Source: Ignavibacteriaceae bacterium (GTDB lineage Bacteria; Bacteroidota; Ignavibacteria; Ignavibacteriales; Ignavibacteriaceae). Taken from it: DNA of 64,000 nt. The notes beneath the pieces are model-generated. The model made no database searches. It had not been told where the DNA came from and saw only the letters and a program-made list of their open reading frames with translations. Position numbers and translations under genes: made by a program. This document shows positions 1 to 7,848 of the stretch, piece by piece; within the stretch, counting starts at the first letter, position 1; the number at the start of each line of letters is the position of its first letter. The DNA lies in assembly GCA_008933765.1 (NCBI GenBank), contig WBUK01000008.1:1-64000 (forward strand). The letters are read 5' to 3'.

Positions 1-554
1 TAAATTAAAGGAGAGAAACAAAAAACTTTTGAACGCTAAATTACTAAGGATGAAGGTGCAGGATTATGCCTGACTTTCTACATTATTTTCAACTGTTAAA
101 ATTCTGTTTTCCGCTGAACCAGTACATTACTATCACCAGATGGAATTCTTCTTCGTAATCTTTTTTGAATATCTATGTAAACCTGTGATCTTCAGTGTAA
201 TTTATAATCTTTGTGTAAACCTGTGATTTCTGTATAAGGCTTTAATCTCTTTGCAAACCTATATTTTTAGTTTAGATTTAATTCCTATCTGAAAATTTCA
301 AAAAAATGTCTGATGCCAAAGAAACCTACCTTGCTTATATTTTTATAAGTTTGAAAACAGAAGAAATTTTCGTTGAGTTTTTAATATATTGGAATAATAT
401 AACATATCGGTTATATTTGTGAGAAAAATATAGAAAATAGTAAAAAACAGGTCGGATTAAAAAATAGAAACTATAAACTATCTTTTAACTTTTAATCTCT
501 TAAATGGTTTAATAACTATCTTTGTAAATTTAATTAATTTTTCTGCAGTTCAAA
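1..554. other. AT-rich non-coding region with short direct repeats
   Basis: I see no supportable gene here. The stretch is strongly AT-rich. It holds two exact 14-bp copies of TGTAAACCTGTGAT at 176-189 and 214-227, and a degenerate third copy (TTGCAAACCTATAT) near 250. The promoter of the following ATPase-protease pair should lie in the last 150 bases, but no clear -10/-35 pair stands out. Confidence 0.5.
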
Positions 555-1553
555 ATGAATCAGGCACTATTAACTCGGTTATTCAAAACAATCGAAGGCT
601 CTCAAGAATCACCTTTGGTCAAGGTAGCTTTCAATATTATAGAAGAAGAAAAAAAGAAAGGTCACATAAAGTTAGCGGCAAAATTAAATTCGATTTTACA
701 GCACAATATTGCAAAACTTAATACTAATAGACCGACCTTTAAATTAGCTAAAGAATCTACCTATAAAATTCCTGTCGATCGAAGATATAAGTTACCTTTA
801 GCTATTCATATAGAGCATGAGTATCTGCGCTACGAAATGGTACTTCCCCTTGAGGTAGAAAGTAAAATTTTACGGATTGAAAAAGAATATTTAGCAAAAG
901 AACGATTAGCTCATCACGGGTTAAAACCACGAAAAAAAATACTTCTATATGGAGCTTCCGGATGTGGTAAAAGTATGGCAGCAGAACGAATCGCCTGGGA
1001 ATTGGGATTACCATTTTATAAAGTTCGCTTTGATTCAATAATTTCATCATATCTGGGGGAATCAGCTTCCAATTTACAGAATCTCTTTGAAAGTATAGAA
1101 GATTTTCCTTGTGTCTTACTTTTGGATGAATTTGACATCATTGGTAAACAAAGAAATATTACTTCTAATGATGTTGGAGAAATTCACAGAATTGTAAACA
1201 TATTATTAGGGCTACTTGAAGAGTATGATGGCGCCGGGATATTGATCGCCACAACAAATTTAGAAGGTAGTTTAGATAAAGCTCTTTTCAGAAGATTTGA
1301 TGATTTTATTGAATTGCCCAAACCAACAGACAAAGAAATTGTTGAGTTAATGAAAATGACTCTTTCAGCCTTAAAAATCAGCAAAAAAATTAATTTTGAA
1401 AACTACGCGAAAGAACTGCAAGGGCTCTCTTATGCTATTATCGTTAAAATTGCTAACGATGCTGCAAAAAAAGCAATTATAAATGCCAACCAAATTATTT
1501 CTCCGGAAGATTTCGCAAAAGCAGTAGAAGAAAATCTTGCGCTTAACAAATAA
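555..1553 (+). CDS. ietA: AAA+ ATPase, IetA-like subunit of an ATPase/subtilase pair
   Basis: This is a 332-residue AAA+ ATPase. The Walker A motif GASGCGKS is at residues 133-140 and the Walker B LLLDE ends at about 192. A downstream IATTN segment fits sensor 1 and RRFDD fits the arginine-finger region. The N-terminal 130 residues are helical and presumably specific to the family. The stop is 5 bases before the ATG of a subtilisin-like protease, so the two are co-transcribed. AAA ATPase plus S8 protease is the architecture of IetAS, known first as a plasmid incompatibility/stability pair and later shown to be an anti-phage system. The ATPase would regulate or feed the protease. The assignment rests on architecture and gene order; a general FtsH- or Vps4-like ATPase is less likely given the partner. 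The gene is more AT-rich than the core genes to its right, which fits horizontal acquisition. Confidence 0.72.
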   Translation: MNQALLTRLFKTIEGSQESPLVKVAFNIIEEEKKKGHIKLAAKLNSILQHNIAKLNTNRPTFKLAKESTYKIPVDRRYKLPLAIHIEHEYLRYEMVLPLEVESKILRIEKEYLAKERLAHHGLKPRKKILLYGASGCGKSMAAERIAWELGLPFYKVRFDSIISSYLGESASNLQNLFESIEDFPCVLLLDEFDIIGKQRNITSNDVGEIHRIVNILLGLLEEYDGAGILIATTNLEGSLDKALFRRFDDFIELPKPTDKEIVELMKMTLSALKISKKINFENYAKELQGLSYAIIVKIANDAAKKAIINANQIISPEDFAKAVEENLALNK

Positions 1554-1558
1554 TCAGC

Positions 1559-4021
1559 ATGGAAAAATTCCCGCATCTAAAATTTTCTGAAAGGTTAGTT
1601 GGGCCCGCTAATTTTAAGGTAGGCGGAAATATCAATCCAACTTCAGAAGAAAATAAAAAAAATAGGGGTAGGCATTGTGAAGATTTATTAAAAAATTCGT
1701 TTGCAATAAATTCAGAATGGGGGAAGCACATTTCACAAAGACAATCGCTTAATCTCGCTCCTTTAGAGAAAAACATACAACCAATATTTATTCAATTTAA
1801 TCCGGATTTAGTTGCTGAAGTTGATTTTAATCTTACAAAATTTGGAATAGAAATTATTTCTGAAGAAGATGATGGTTATATAGTTGGCGCTTCATTAGAT
1901 AGCCTTAAAAGTTTAGAAAATAAAATCAGAGGGTTTTCAAAAACAGAAAGAGGTAGTGCTAAAGTTGCAGATTTATGGAGAATTATTGATGGAGATAGGG
2001 CTGAATGGAAACCACCACGAATACTTTCTCCTGATTTGTTGACTAAGTGGGCATCTATTGAAGAAAATGAAATTTATGAGGTAGAAGTATCTATCGCATT
2101 TGACAAGCCAATTGGAAAAGAACCTGATAATACAAAAAAAGGCGGTAAAACCCGCTTAAAAAAATTTAAGGATAAGTTAAATGAAAGAGATACTTTATTA
2201 GAGAAGAGACAAACCGATTTTCAAGAGTTTATTGGATTTTATAAAGCAACATTTAAGAGTTCGATCATTGAACTTGAAGACAGTTTTGGTTGTCAAATTT
2301 CAATCTGTGGGAAAGGGTTGAAAGATTTAGTAGTAAACTATCCGTTTGTTTTTGAGGTTAATGAGGTTGAAGAGATTGAACGAATGGATGATATCGAAAC
2401 CGGAACTGTAGATTTCAATTTTGAGATAATGCCACCCGAGGATGAAGCGCCGGAAGTCGGTATTATTGATAGTGGAATTATGGAATATCATCGCTTTCTG
2501 GAGCCGGCTATTATTCACGAAAACTCTAAATCCTATCTCTCGAATGATACAACTACAAATGATTTGGTTAAGAATGGAGGGCACGGAACAAAAGTTGCCG
2601 GTGCAGTTTTATACCCAAACGGCATTTCCCATATTCAAGGCAAATATCAACTCCCTTGCTTTATAAGAAATCTGAGGGTTTTAGACCGGAACAATCTTTT
2701 AAAACATAAGAATCCCGCGGAACTCGTACAAAAAATTGTGAGTGAAAATTCTGAATGCAGAGTTTTTAATCTTTCAATAAATTCTACGGTACCTTTTAGA
2801 GTCAAACACATGAGCTTGTGGGCAGCAATGCTTGATAAGTTAATACATGAAAAAAATGTGTTGTTCATAGCCTCAGCAGGCAATATATTACGGGATAATA
2901 TCAGACATTATTTCAATATTAAAAAGCCGTATCCTGAATATTTAGAAGAGCAAGCTTGTCGGTTAGCTAATCCAGCGCAGAGTAGTTTTGCTATTGTTGT
3001 TGGCTCTGTCAATCATTTATCTCTCGATAATGCGTACTGGCAATCTATCGGTAATAAGGACGACATAGCTCCTTATTCCAGAATTGGAACCGGTATTTGG
3101 GGTCATATAAAACCCGATGTTGTAGAATATGGCGGAGGAATGCAAATTTCAAAAAATGGGATTAATCTTATAAATACCAAGGAAACAGGCATTGAGTTAG
3201 TCCGTTCAACTCTTAACGGAGGAAAAGCTTTTGATAAAGAAAGTAGTGGCACCTCTTTTGCAGCTCCGAAAGTAGCTCATATTATTGCTGAATTGTTGAA
3301 AATTTACAAAGATGAAAATATTAATTTGTTGAGAGCTTTATTAGCTCAGGGAGCAAGACTGCCAAAAGACTTTTTTCAAAATCCAACAGTTTCAAGCATT
3401 AAATATTTTGGATATGGAATTCCTTCTCTTAAAAGAGTTACAAAAAATACTGAACATCGAATTACATTTTATAATACAAATAGCATAACTGCTAAAGAAG
3501 CGCAATTATATTCGTTGAAATTACCTCAAGAAATTAGAGGACAAGGTGATGATTTTGAAATCCTTCTTGAAGTTACTTTGGCATATACAGCTAAAATAAG
3601 AAGAACAAGGCAGAGAACAAAATCTTATCTTTCTACTTGGTTAGAATGGAAGAGTAGTAATCTAAATGATTCCTTTGAAGATTTTAGGCAAAGGACCTTC
3701 TCCCAAATGAAAGACGGAGTTTCCGATGGTTTGGAAAGTAATATTGCAGATAGAATTAAGTGGAAAATACGAGAAAGAGAAAATTGGGGAACTGTTCGGG
3801 GTATAAATCGAAATTACAGTACTCTACAAAAAGATTGGGCGATACTTAAATCTTATGAGTTACCTGAAGAGTTACTTTTCGCTGTTATTGCGCATAAAGG
3901 CTGGGATATGAATAATGAGCCTGTTCCTTATGCTATTGTTGTTTCTATTGAAATATTAGGTGCGGAAATTCCAATTTATGATGCTATAAAAATTGAAAAT
4001 GAAGTGGAAATTAGCGTCTAA
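1559..4021 (+). CDS. ietS: Subtilisin-like (S8) serine protease, IetS-like subunit
   Basis: This 820-residue protein has a complete S8 catalytic triad: Asp304 in GIIDSG, His342 in GGHGTKVAG and Ser566 in SGTSFAAP. About 290 residues precede the protease domain and about 230 follow it. There is no signal peptide, so it should act in the cytoplasm, unlike most secreted subtilases. It follows the AAA ATPase by 5 bases. The pairing, the cytoplasmic location and the long unassigned N-terminal domain match IetS of the IetAS defence family. I infer that phage infection triggers proteolysis of host or phage proteins; target and trigger cannot be read from the sequence. Base composition is low in GC, like the ATPase gene and unlike the genes beyond the tRNA. 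Confidence 0.72.
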   Translation: MEKFPHLKFSERLVGPANFKVGGNINPTSEENKKNRGRHCEDLLKNSFAINSEWGKHISQRQSLNLAPLEKNIQPIFIQFNPDLVAEVDFNLTKFGIEIISEEDDGYIVGASLDSLKSLENKIRGFSKTERGSAKVADLWRIIDGDRAEWKPPRILSPDLLTKWASIEENEIYEVEVSIAFDKPIGKEPDNTKKGGKTRLKKFKDKLNERDTLLEKRQTDFQEFIGFYKATFKSSIIELEDSFGCQISICGKGLKDLVVNYPFVFEVNEVEEIERMDDIETGTVDFNFEIMPPEDEAPEVGIIDSGIMEYHRFLEPAIIHENSKSYLSNDTTTNDLVKNGGHGTKVAGAVLYPNGISHIQGKYQLPCFIRNLRVLDRNNLLKHKNPAELVQKIVSENSECRVFNLSINSTVPFRVKHMSLWAAMLDKLIHEKNVLFIASAGNILRDNIRHYFNIKKPYPEYLEEQACRLANPAQSSFAIVVGSVNHLSLDNAYWQSIGNKDDIAPYSRIGTGIWGHIKPDVVEYGGGMQISKNGINLINTKETGIELVRSTLNGGKAFDKESSGTSFAAPKVAHIIAELLKIYKDENINLLRALLAQGARLPKDFFQNPTVSSIKYFGYGIPSLKRVTKNTEHRITFYNTNSITAKEAQLYSLKLPQEIRGQGDDFEILLEVTLAYTAKIRRTRQRTKSYLSTWLEWKSSNLNDSFEDFRQRTFSQMKDGVSDGLESNIADRIKWKIRERENWGTVRGINRNYSTLQKDWAILKSYELPEELLFAVIAHKGWDMNNEPVPYAIVVSIEILGAEIPIYDAIKIENEVEISV

Positions 4022-4102
4022 TTTCTTTGGTTAATTTCACCGCCATCCGCATTGCATTTGAATTACACTATCTTGAAAACAAAATAGATGATTCAGTTTG
4101 AT

Positions 4103-4144
4103 ACAAAAAAAAACGGAAACTGATTTTTAAAACAATTTCCGTTT
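4103..4144 (-). terminator. Rho-independent terminator behind tRNA-Arg
   Basis: A 9-bp stem (AAACGGAAA with TTTCCGTTT) spans 4111-4144 with a 16-nt loop. On the minus strand it is followed by a run of nine T. It begins at the last base of the encoded CCA end, so it should terminate the tRNA transcript. Reading from the other side, it also closes the protease gene region. Confidence 0.7.
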
Positions 4145-4218
4145 GGTACCCCCGGCAGGAATCGAACCTGCGCGCATGGCTCCGGAGGCCATCGCTCTAT
4201 CCACTGAGCTACGGGGGC
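4144..4218 (-). tRNA. tRNA-Arg, anticodon CCG, CCA encoded
   Basis: On the minus strand the acceptor stem GCCCCCG pairs with CGGGGGT (first pair G-U). The D arm begins GCTCAG, the anticodon loop CTCCGGA gives anticodon CCG (codon CGG, arginine), and the T loop is GGTTCGAATCC. The discriminator base is A and the CCA tail is genomically encoded. The 3' end of the tRNA points toward the IetAS-like pair, which is the usual geometry for an island integrated at a tRNA 3' end. Confidence 0.95.
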
Positions 4219-4552
4219 ATGTTTCACTTCTGCAATTTTTTGCCGTTAATTAATCTGCTATCCGCTGATTAACCAAAAATCTTCATTGCAAATATACGGA
4301 ATTTCAAAATGATGATTTGAGTAAATCGTTAAAGGTCATATACTATCTGCAAATCAATAAAAATTACAAACCTACTTGCAAACCAGCCAAAATCCCTCTA
4401 AAAAAGATCTTTGAACCATTTTTGCAACAATAACCCTCAGGTAATCAGGTTTTAGTGTTGTCATAGACTGTATTACACAACAAAACCAAACAGCTCTTCG
4501 CAATATTTACAACTCCCGACTTACCGCCATAGATTGTATTACATCATAAACC
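4219..4552. other. Intergenic region with an imperfect repeat
   Basis: No gene is visible. A segment reading CATAGACTGTATTACA at about 4462 returns as CATAGATTGTATTACA at about 4528, each followed within ten bases by AAACCAAA, a spacing of about 66 bases. The tRNA promoter must lie just right of 4218; the rest is downstream of the tonB operon terminator. Confidence 0.4.
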
Positions 4553-4581
4553 AAAAAACCCCGAAAAATTCGGGGTTTTTT
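4553..4581. terminator. Bidirectional Rho-independent terminator after tonB
   Basis: The perfect hairpin has stem AAAAAACCCCGAA against TTCGGGGTTTTTT with a 3-nt loop. It has A and T tracts on both sides, so it can work on either strand. It lies 38 bases past the tonB stop on the minus strand and should end the exbB-exbD-exbD-tonB transcript. Confidence 0.85.
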
Positions 4582-4618
4582 GTCAGAGTAAGTAATTAAG
4601 AAAAACTATTAGTTTCCT

Positions 4619-5464
4619 TTATTGAAGCTGGAATCTAATCGGCACGGTAACCTGAACATTCACGGGTTGCCCGTTCTGTTTACCGGGGTTCCAGCGGGGC
4701 ATCATCATAACCACCCGTAGCGCCTCTTCGTCACAACCGCCACCAATACCTCTGGCGATTCTGGGGCTTGAGATCTGCCCTGTTTTAGAAACAGTAAACG
4801 AAACAATTACCTGCCCTTCAACACCCGCTCTCTTTGCGATTTCCGGATATTGAATGTTCGAGCTTAAGAATGCGTAAAGCGCACCGTCACCACCGGGGAA
4901 AGAAGGCATTTCTTCGGCAAAAGTAAACACTTTGTTATCTTCAACCTTTTGCTTGTTCACATCCTCTTTCACCACTTCCGGTTTTTTCTCTTCCAGTTCG
5001 TTAGAGAAGTCAACATTTGCGTCGCTTCTGATGTCACCGCCGCCATCCACACCTTCGCGGGTAACCTTACCGATATTTTTATCTTTCAGGTCTTCAACCG
5101 AAGGCGGAGCTTCTTCCTTGACCAATTCGTCAGGTTTAATAACGGGCGGCGTGAACTTGACGGAAGCACGCTCAGGGTCTTTCTTCTCCTGTTCTTTGAA
5201 GATGGTTTTTTGAGCCTCTTGTTCTTTCTTCTCTTTAAGCGCCTGAAGTTGTGCCTGCACATCCATCGTAACCACTTCTTCTTTCTTTTCTTCCGGCTTC
5301 AGGGCTTTCAGAATTTGCGGCATAGAAACAGCCGTTGAAAAGAAGATAATAGTAGCGATCAGAGAGATAGACAAGAAAGTACCGTAGAGTTTGCGCAGAA
5401 CATAGGCACCATAATCCTTGTTCTTCAAGGCAAAAACAATATCAGTTAAATCCATTTTAGCCAT
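4619..5464 (-). CDS. tonB: Energy transducer TonB
   Basis: This 281-residue protein couples the ExbBD proton channel in the inner membrane to outer-membrane TonB-dependent receptors. The N-terminus carries the KNKDYGAYVLRK motif common in Bacteroidota-type TonB proteins, then one membrane helix at about residues 30-50. A charged Lys/Glu/Pro-rich periplasmic spacer follows, and a TonB C-terminal domain fills the last 80 residues (from YPEIAKRAGVEGQV to VPIRFQLQ). It is the last gene of a four-gene operon and ends just before a strong terminator. No receptor gene lies nearby, so it may serve several receptors. Confidence 0.93.
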   Translation of the reverse strand: MAKMDLTDIVFALKNKDYGAYVLRKLYGTFLSISLIATIIFFSTAVSMPQILKALKPEEKKEEVVTMDVQAQLQALKEKKEQEAQKTIFKEQEKKDPERASVKFTPPVIKPDELVKEEAPPSVEDLKDKNIGKVTREGVDGGGDIRSDANVDFSNELEEKKPEVVKEDVNKQKVEDNKVFTFAEEMPSFPGGDGALYAFLSSNIQYPEIAKRAGVEGQVIVSFTVSKTGQISSPRIARGIGGGCDEEALRVVMMMPRWNPGKQNGQPVNVQVTVPIRFQLQ

Positions 5465-5473
5465 TTTTCACTC

Positions 5474-6064
5474 TCACTTTTTACGATTGTGGAAAAGAAT
5501 CAAGTCTGACTCCGCAACATCAACAATGGCGTATTTTTTCACACCGGTGTAATTCATCATATCGAGCACATCAACCAAGTTTTGATACGATGAAAAATCA
5601 GTCGGTTTAATAACAACAAACAGATTGTCAGAATTTTTCGGTTTAGAAGTATCAGAGATGTCGGTACCGCGGTTCATTTCCGCCTGTTTGTCAACAATAG
5701 GTTTTCGTAATGCGTCGTAAGCCTCATTATGCTGCGGTTTGAAATCCGCAATAGTTTGAAGTTTATTAGTATCCAGCCCAAAATAATAGACTAAGGTGTC
5801 CCCGCTTCCGATAATGATGGTCATCGCTTCACTCTGCTTGACCTCGGTCTTCTGAGACTCTTGTTCCTGAGCCGGATTTTTATCTTTTACGGGCATCACG
5901 ATATCCATTACCTGTGGTTTGCTAAAGGTAGTGGTAAGCATAAAAAAGGTAACAAGCAAAAACGCAAGATCCACCATAGGAGTAAGATCGATACGCGTAG
6001 AGGCCTTTTTTGGTCCTTTCTTTTTACCTTTACCACCTTTTGCAGAGGTATCCAGTTCAGCCAT
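5474..6064 (-). CDS. exbD: ExbD-family biopolymer transport protein (second copy)
   Basis: This 196-residue protein has one N-terminal membrane helix containing the conserved aspartate of ExbD/TolR (MVDLAFLLVTFFMLTT). A Lys/Gly-rich cytoplasmic leader precedes it and a periplasmic domain follows. It would form the proton path with ExbB. It follows the other ExbD by 13 bases and precedes tonB by 9. Two consecutive, diverged ExbD genes are usual in Bacteroidota-type ExbBD-TonB operons and suggest a mixed ExbD assembly. Confidence 0.92.
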   Translation of the reverse strand: MAELDTSAKGGKGKKKGPKKASTRIDLTPMVDLAFLLVTFFMLTTTFSKPQVMDIVMPVKDKNPAQEQESQKTEVKQSEAMTIIIGSGDTLVYYFGLDTNKLQTIADFKPQHNEAYDALRKPIVDKQAEMNRGTDISDTSKPKNSDNLFVVIKPTDFSSYQNLVDVLDMMNYTGVKKYAIVDVAESDLILFHNRKK

Positions 6065-6077
6065 TTAAATTTCCTTT

Positions 6078-6707
6078 TTAATTTTTAGCCTTAAGTTCAG
6101 TCACAAACTTAAACTTATTAAGGTTTTCTTCCTGAAGAATAGCAATAACCCTTTTAATCACCGGGTATCCGGCAGCTTTGTGCCCTTTAATAGCAACGGT
6201 AGGTTGTTTTTTAGTATCAACACCTTGCATAATGTACCAGGCATCCAAGCTGTTTGTTACCCATTTACCCAGCTCGTTATGGGCAGTATCAATTGGAATT
6301 CCGGTCATGAACTTCTTTTCCTTCCTTTCGAAAGCCGGAGCATCCAAATAGGCTTTAAGAGAATTAATCGGAACACCAAAACCACCAACCTTACCAAACT
6401 GAGCGATCTCTTCGGGTGTCAATTTCAGATCATAAGCGTCATTCATAGCCGAAATGATGGTTTTCTTCAAAACCTCATGGTCATAAATCCCAAAATAAGT
6501 TCGCCCGGCAGAGTCGATAGTGATCGTAAAAACATCCACATCGGGCAACTTAGCAGTAGAGATCGAACCCGGTGTCTGAACGGTCACTGCCTCATCGGGT
6601 CTGAACTGAGTAGTTAAAATAAAAAATGTAAGAAGCAGGAACGACACATCGCACATGGCGGTCATGTCAACTAAAGTGCTCTTACGAGGTATTTTTACCT
6701 TTGGCAT
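6078..6707 (-). CDS. exbD: ExbD-family biopolymer transport protein (first copy)
   Basis: This is a 209-residue ExbD/TolR-type protein. The membrane helix at about residues 15-35 carries the conserved Asp in MCDVSFLLLTFFILTT. The periplasmic domain is longer than in enterobacterial ExbD (about 140 residues) because of inserted material around residues 80-150. It lies 14 bases after exbB and 13 bases before the second exbD. The partner copy is clearly paralogous in the helix but differs strongly in the periplasmic part. Confidence 0.92.
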   Translation of the reverse strand: MPKVKIPRKSTLVDMTAMCDVSFLLLTFFILTTQFRPDEAVTVQTPGSISTAKLPDVDVFTITIDSAGRTYFGIYDHEVLKKTIISAMNDAYDLKLTPEEIAQFGKVGGFGVPINSLKAYLDAPAFERKEKKFMTGIPIDTAHNELGKWVTNSLDAWYIMQGVDTKKQPTVAIKGHKAAGYPVIKRVIAILQEENLNKFKFVTELKAKN

Positions 6708-6721
6708 TTCTTACTCACAAT

Positions 6722-7534
6722 CTACTTCTGTTTTGCGATGAACTGCTGCGTAATAGCAACACCGGCTTCATCGATGCTATAGGTCATTTTATCAATTTTG
6801 GTAGTGAAATAGTTATAAAATACAATAGCGAACGCAGATGAACCGATACCGAAAGCGGTGTTGATGAGCGCCTCGGAAATACCGGTTGCAAGTGCTGAAG
6901 CGTCAGGCGCACCGGCGTTTGAAAGAGCTGCGAACGCTCTGATCATACCAAGCACCGTTCCTAACAGACCTACGAGGGTCGAAAGGTTGGCTAATGTAGC
7001 CAAAATAACAAGATTCTGCTCCAGAACAGGAAGTTCCAATGATGTAGCTTCTTCAAATTCTTGTTTAATTGCAACTACTTTTTGTTCTTTACTTAATGTT
7101 GTATCAGCCATCATTTCTTTATATTTCAAAAGACCTGATTTAACAACATTACTAACTGAACCTCTTTGTTTGTCACAAAGGTTGATCGCCTCTTCAAGGT
7201 CGGATTCTCCACCGGAGAGAAGAACATAAACTCTTGCAATAAAATTAGCAATATTGCCTTTGCCCTTGGCTTTTCTGATTACAATAAATCTCTCGACAGC
7301 AAATGTCCACACTGTCAAAAACATGGTCATAAGGATCGGCACGATAAAACCGCCTTTATAAACCATTCCGGGATAGTTACCCGGAAGCGGATCGTTTTCC
7401 GAACTACCTCCCTGGAAGTTAGCAGGATCGCCCATGATAAATAAATAAATCAGGACTGCTATGATGAAAAGCACCGGAATTGCAAAGGCAGCGAAGCCTG
7501 AAAAGAATGCTTTAAGTGGCGAGTTTTTGCTCAC
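6722..7534 (-). CDS. exbB: MotA/TolQ/ExbB proton channel family protein
   Basis: This 270-residue protein is the first gene of the operon. A first membrane helix is at about residues 12-32, a second at about 58-80, and two C-terminal helices carry the ExbB signature (LSTLVGLLGTVLGMIRAF and the following SEALINTAFGIGSSAFAI). It is the core of the inner-membrane proton channel that drives TonB. The extra N-terminal helix is common in Bacteroidota-type ExbB. The promoter should lie in the 314-base divergent gap to its right. Confidence 0.93.
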   Translation of the reverse strand: MSKNSPLKAFFSGFAAFAIPVLFIIAVLIYLFIMGDPANFQGGSSENDPLPGNYPGMVYKGGFIVPILMTMFLTVWTFAVERFIVIRKAKGKGNIANFIARVYVLLSGGESDLEEAINLCDKQRGSVSNVVKSGLLKYKEMMADTTLSKEQKVVAIKQEFEEATSLELPVLEQNLVILATLANLSTLVGLLGTVLGMIRAFAALSNAGAPDASALATGISEALINTAFGIGSSAFAIVFYNYFTTKIDKMTYSIDEAGVAITQQFIAKQK

Positions 7535-7848
7535 AGTTAACTCCTATTTCTGGTTAATTATACTTGTTTATTTCAGTAAAAGTTTCAAATAAAAATGTTT
7601 TATTCATACGGTACCAAAATTACTAAAATTTTTCTAAACGAAAAAAACATTTATTTGTTTATTTTTTGTTTTCTTAATTATTTCATGGTAAACCGGCAAA
7701 ATTAATCGCTACTTTGGTATAATTTGTTCCCCCTCTTCAGGGTGGCTATGAAAAAAAACAGTTCCGGGTGATTTTTGTCATCGATTGCTGTAAATTAATT
7801 ATTATGTTAGTGGCAGTAAAAAAAAGTATTTAGGCGAACTTTTCAACA
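7535..7848. other. Divergent promoter region between exbB and the WD40 gene
   Basis: This AT-rich gap of 314 bases must carry the promoters of the leftward TonB operon and the rightward WD40-like gene. I see long A/T runs around 7620-7690, but no operator palindrome or hairpin that I would defend. Confidence 0.4.

Noticed and set aside
1..554. Left attachment site matching the tRNA-Arg 3' end
   Set aside because: I looked for a copy of the tRNA 3' segment (CCGGCAGGATTCGAACC or its complement) between 1 and 554 and found none. If an island exists, its other end is outside the window.
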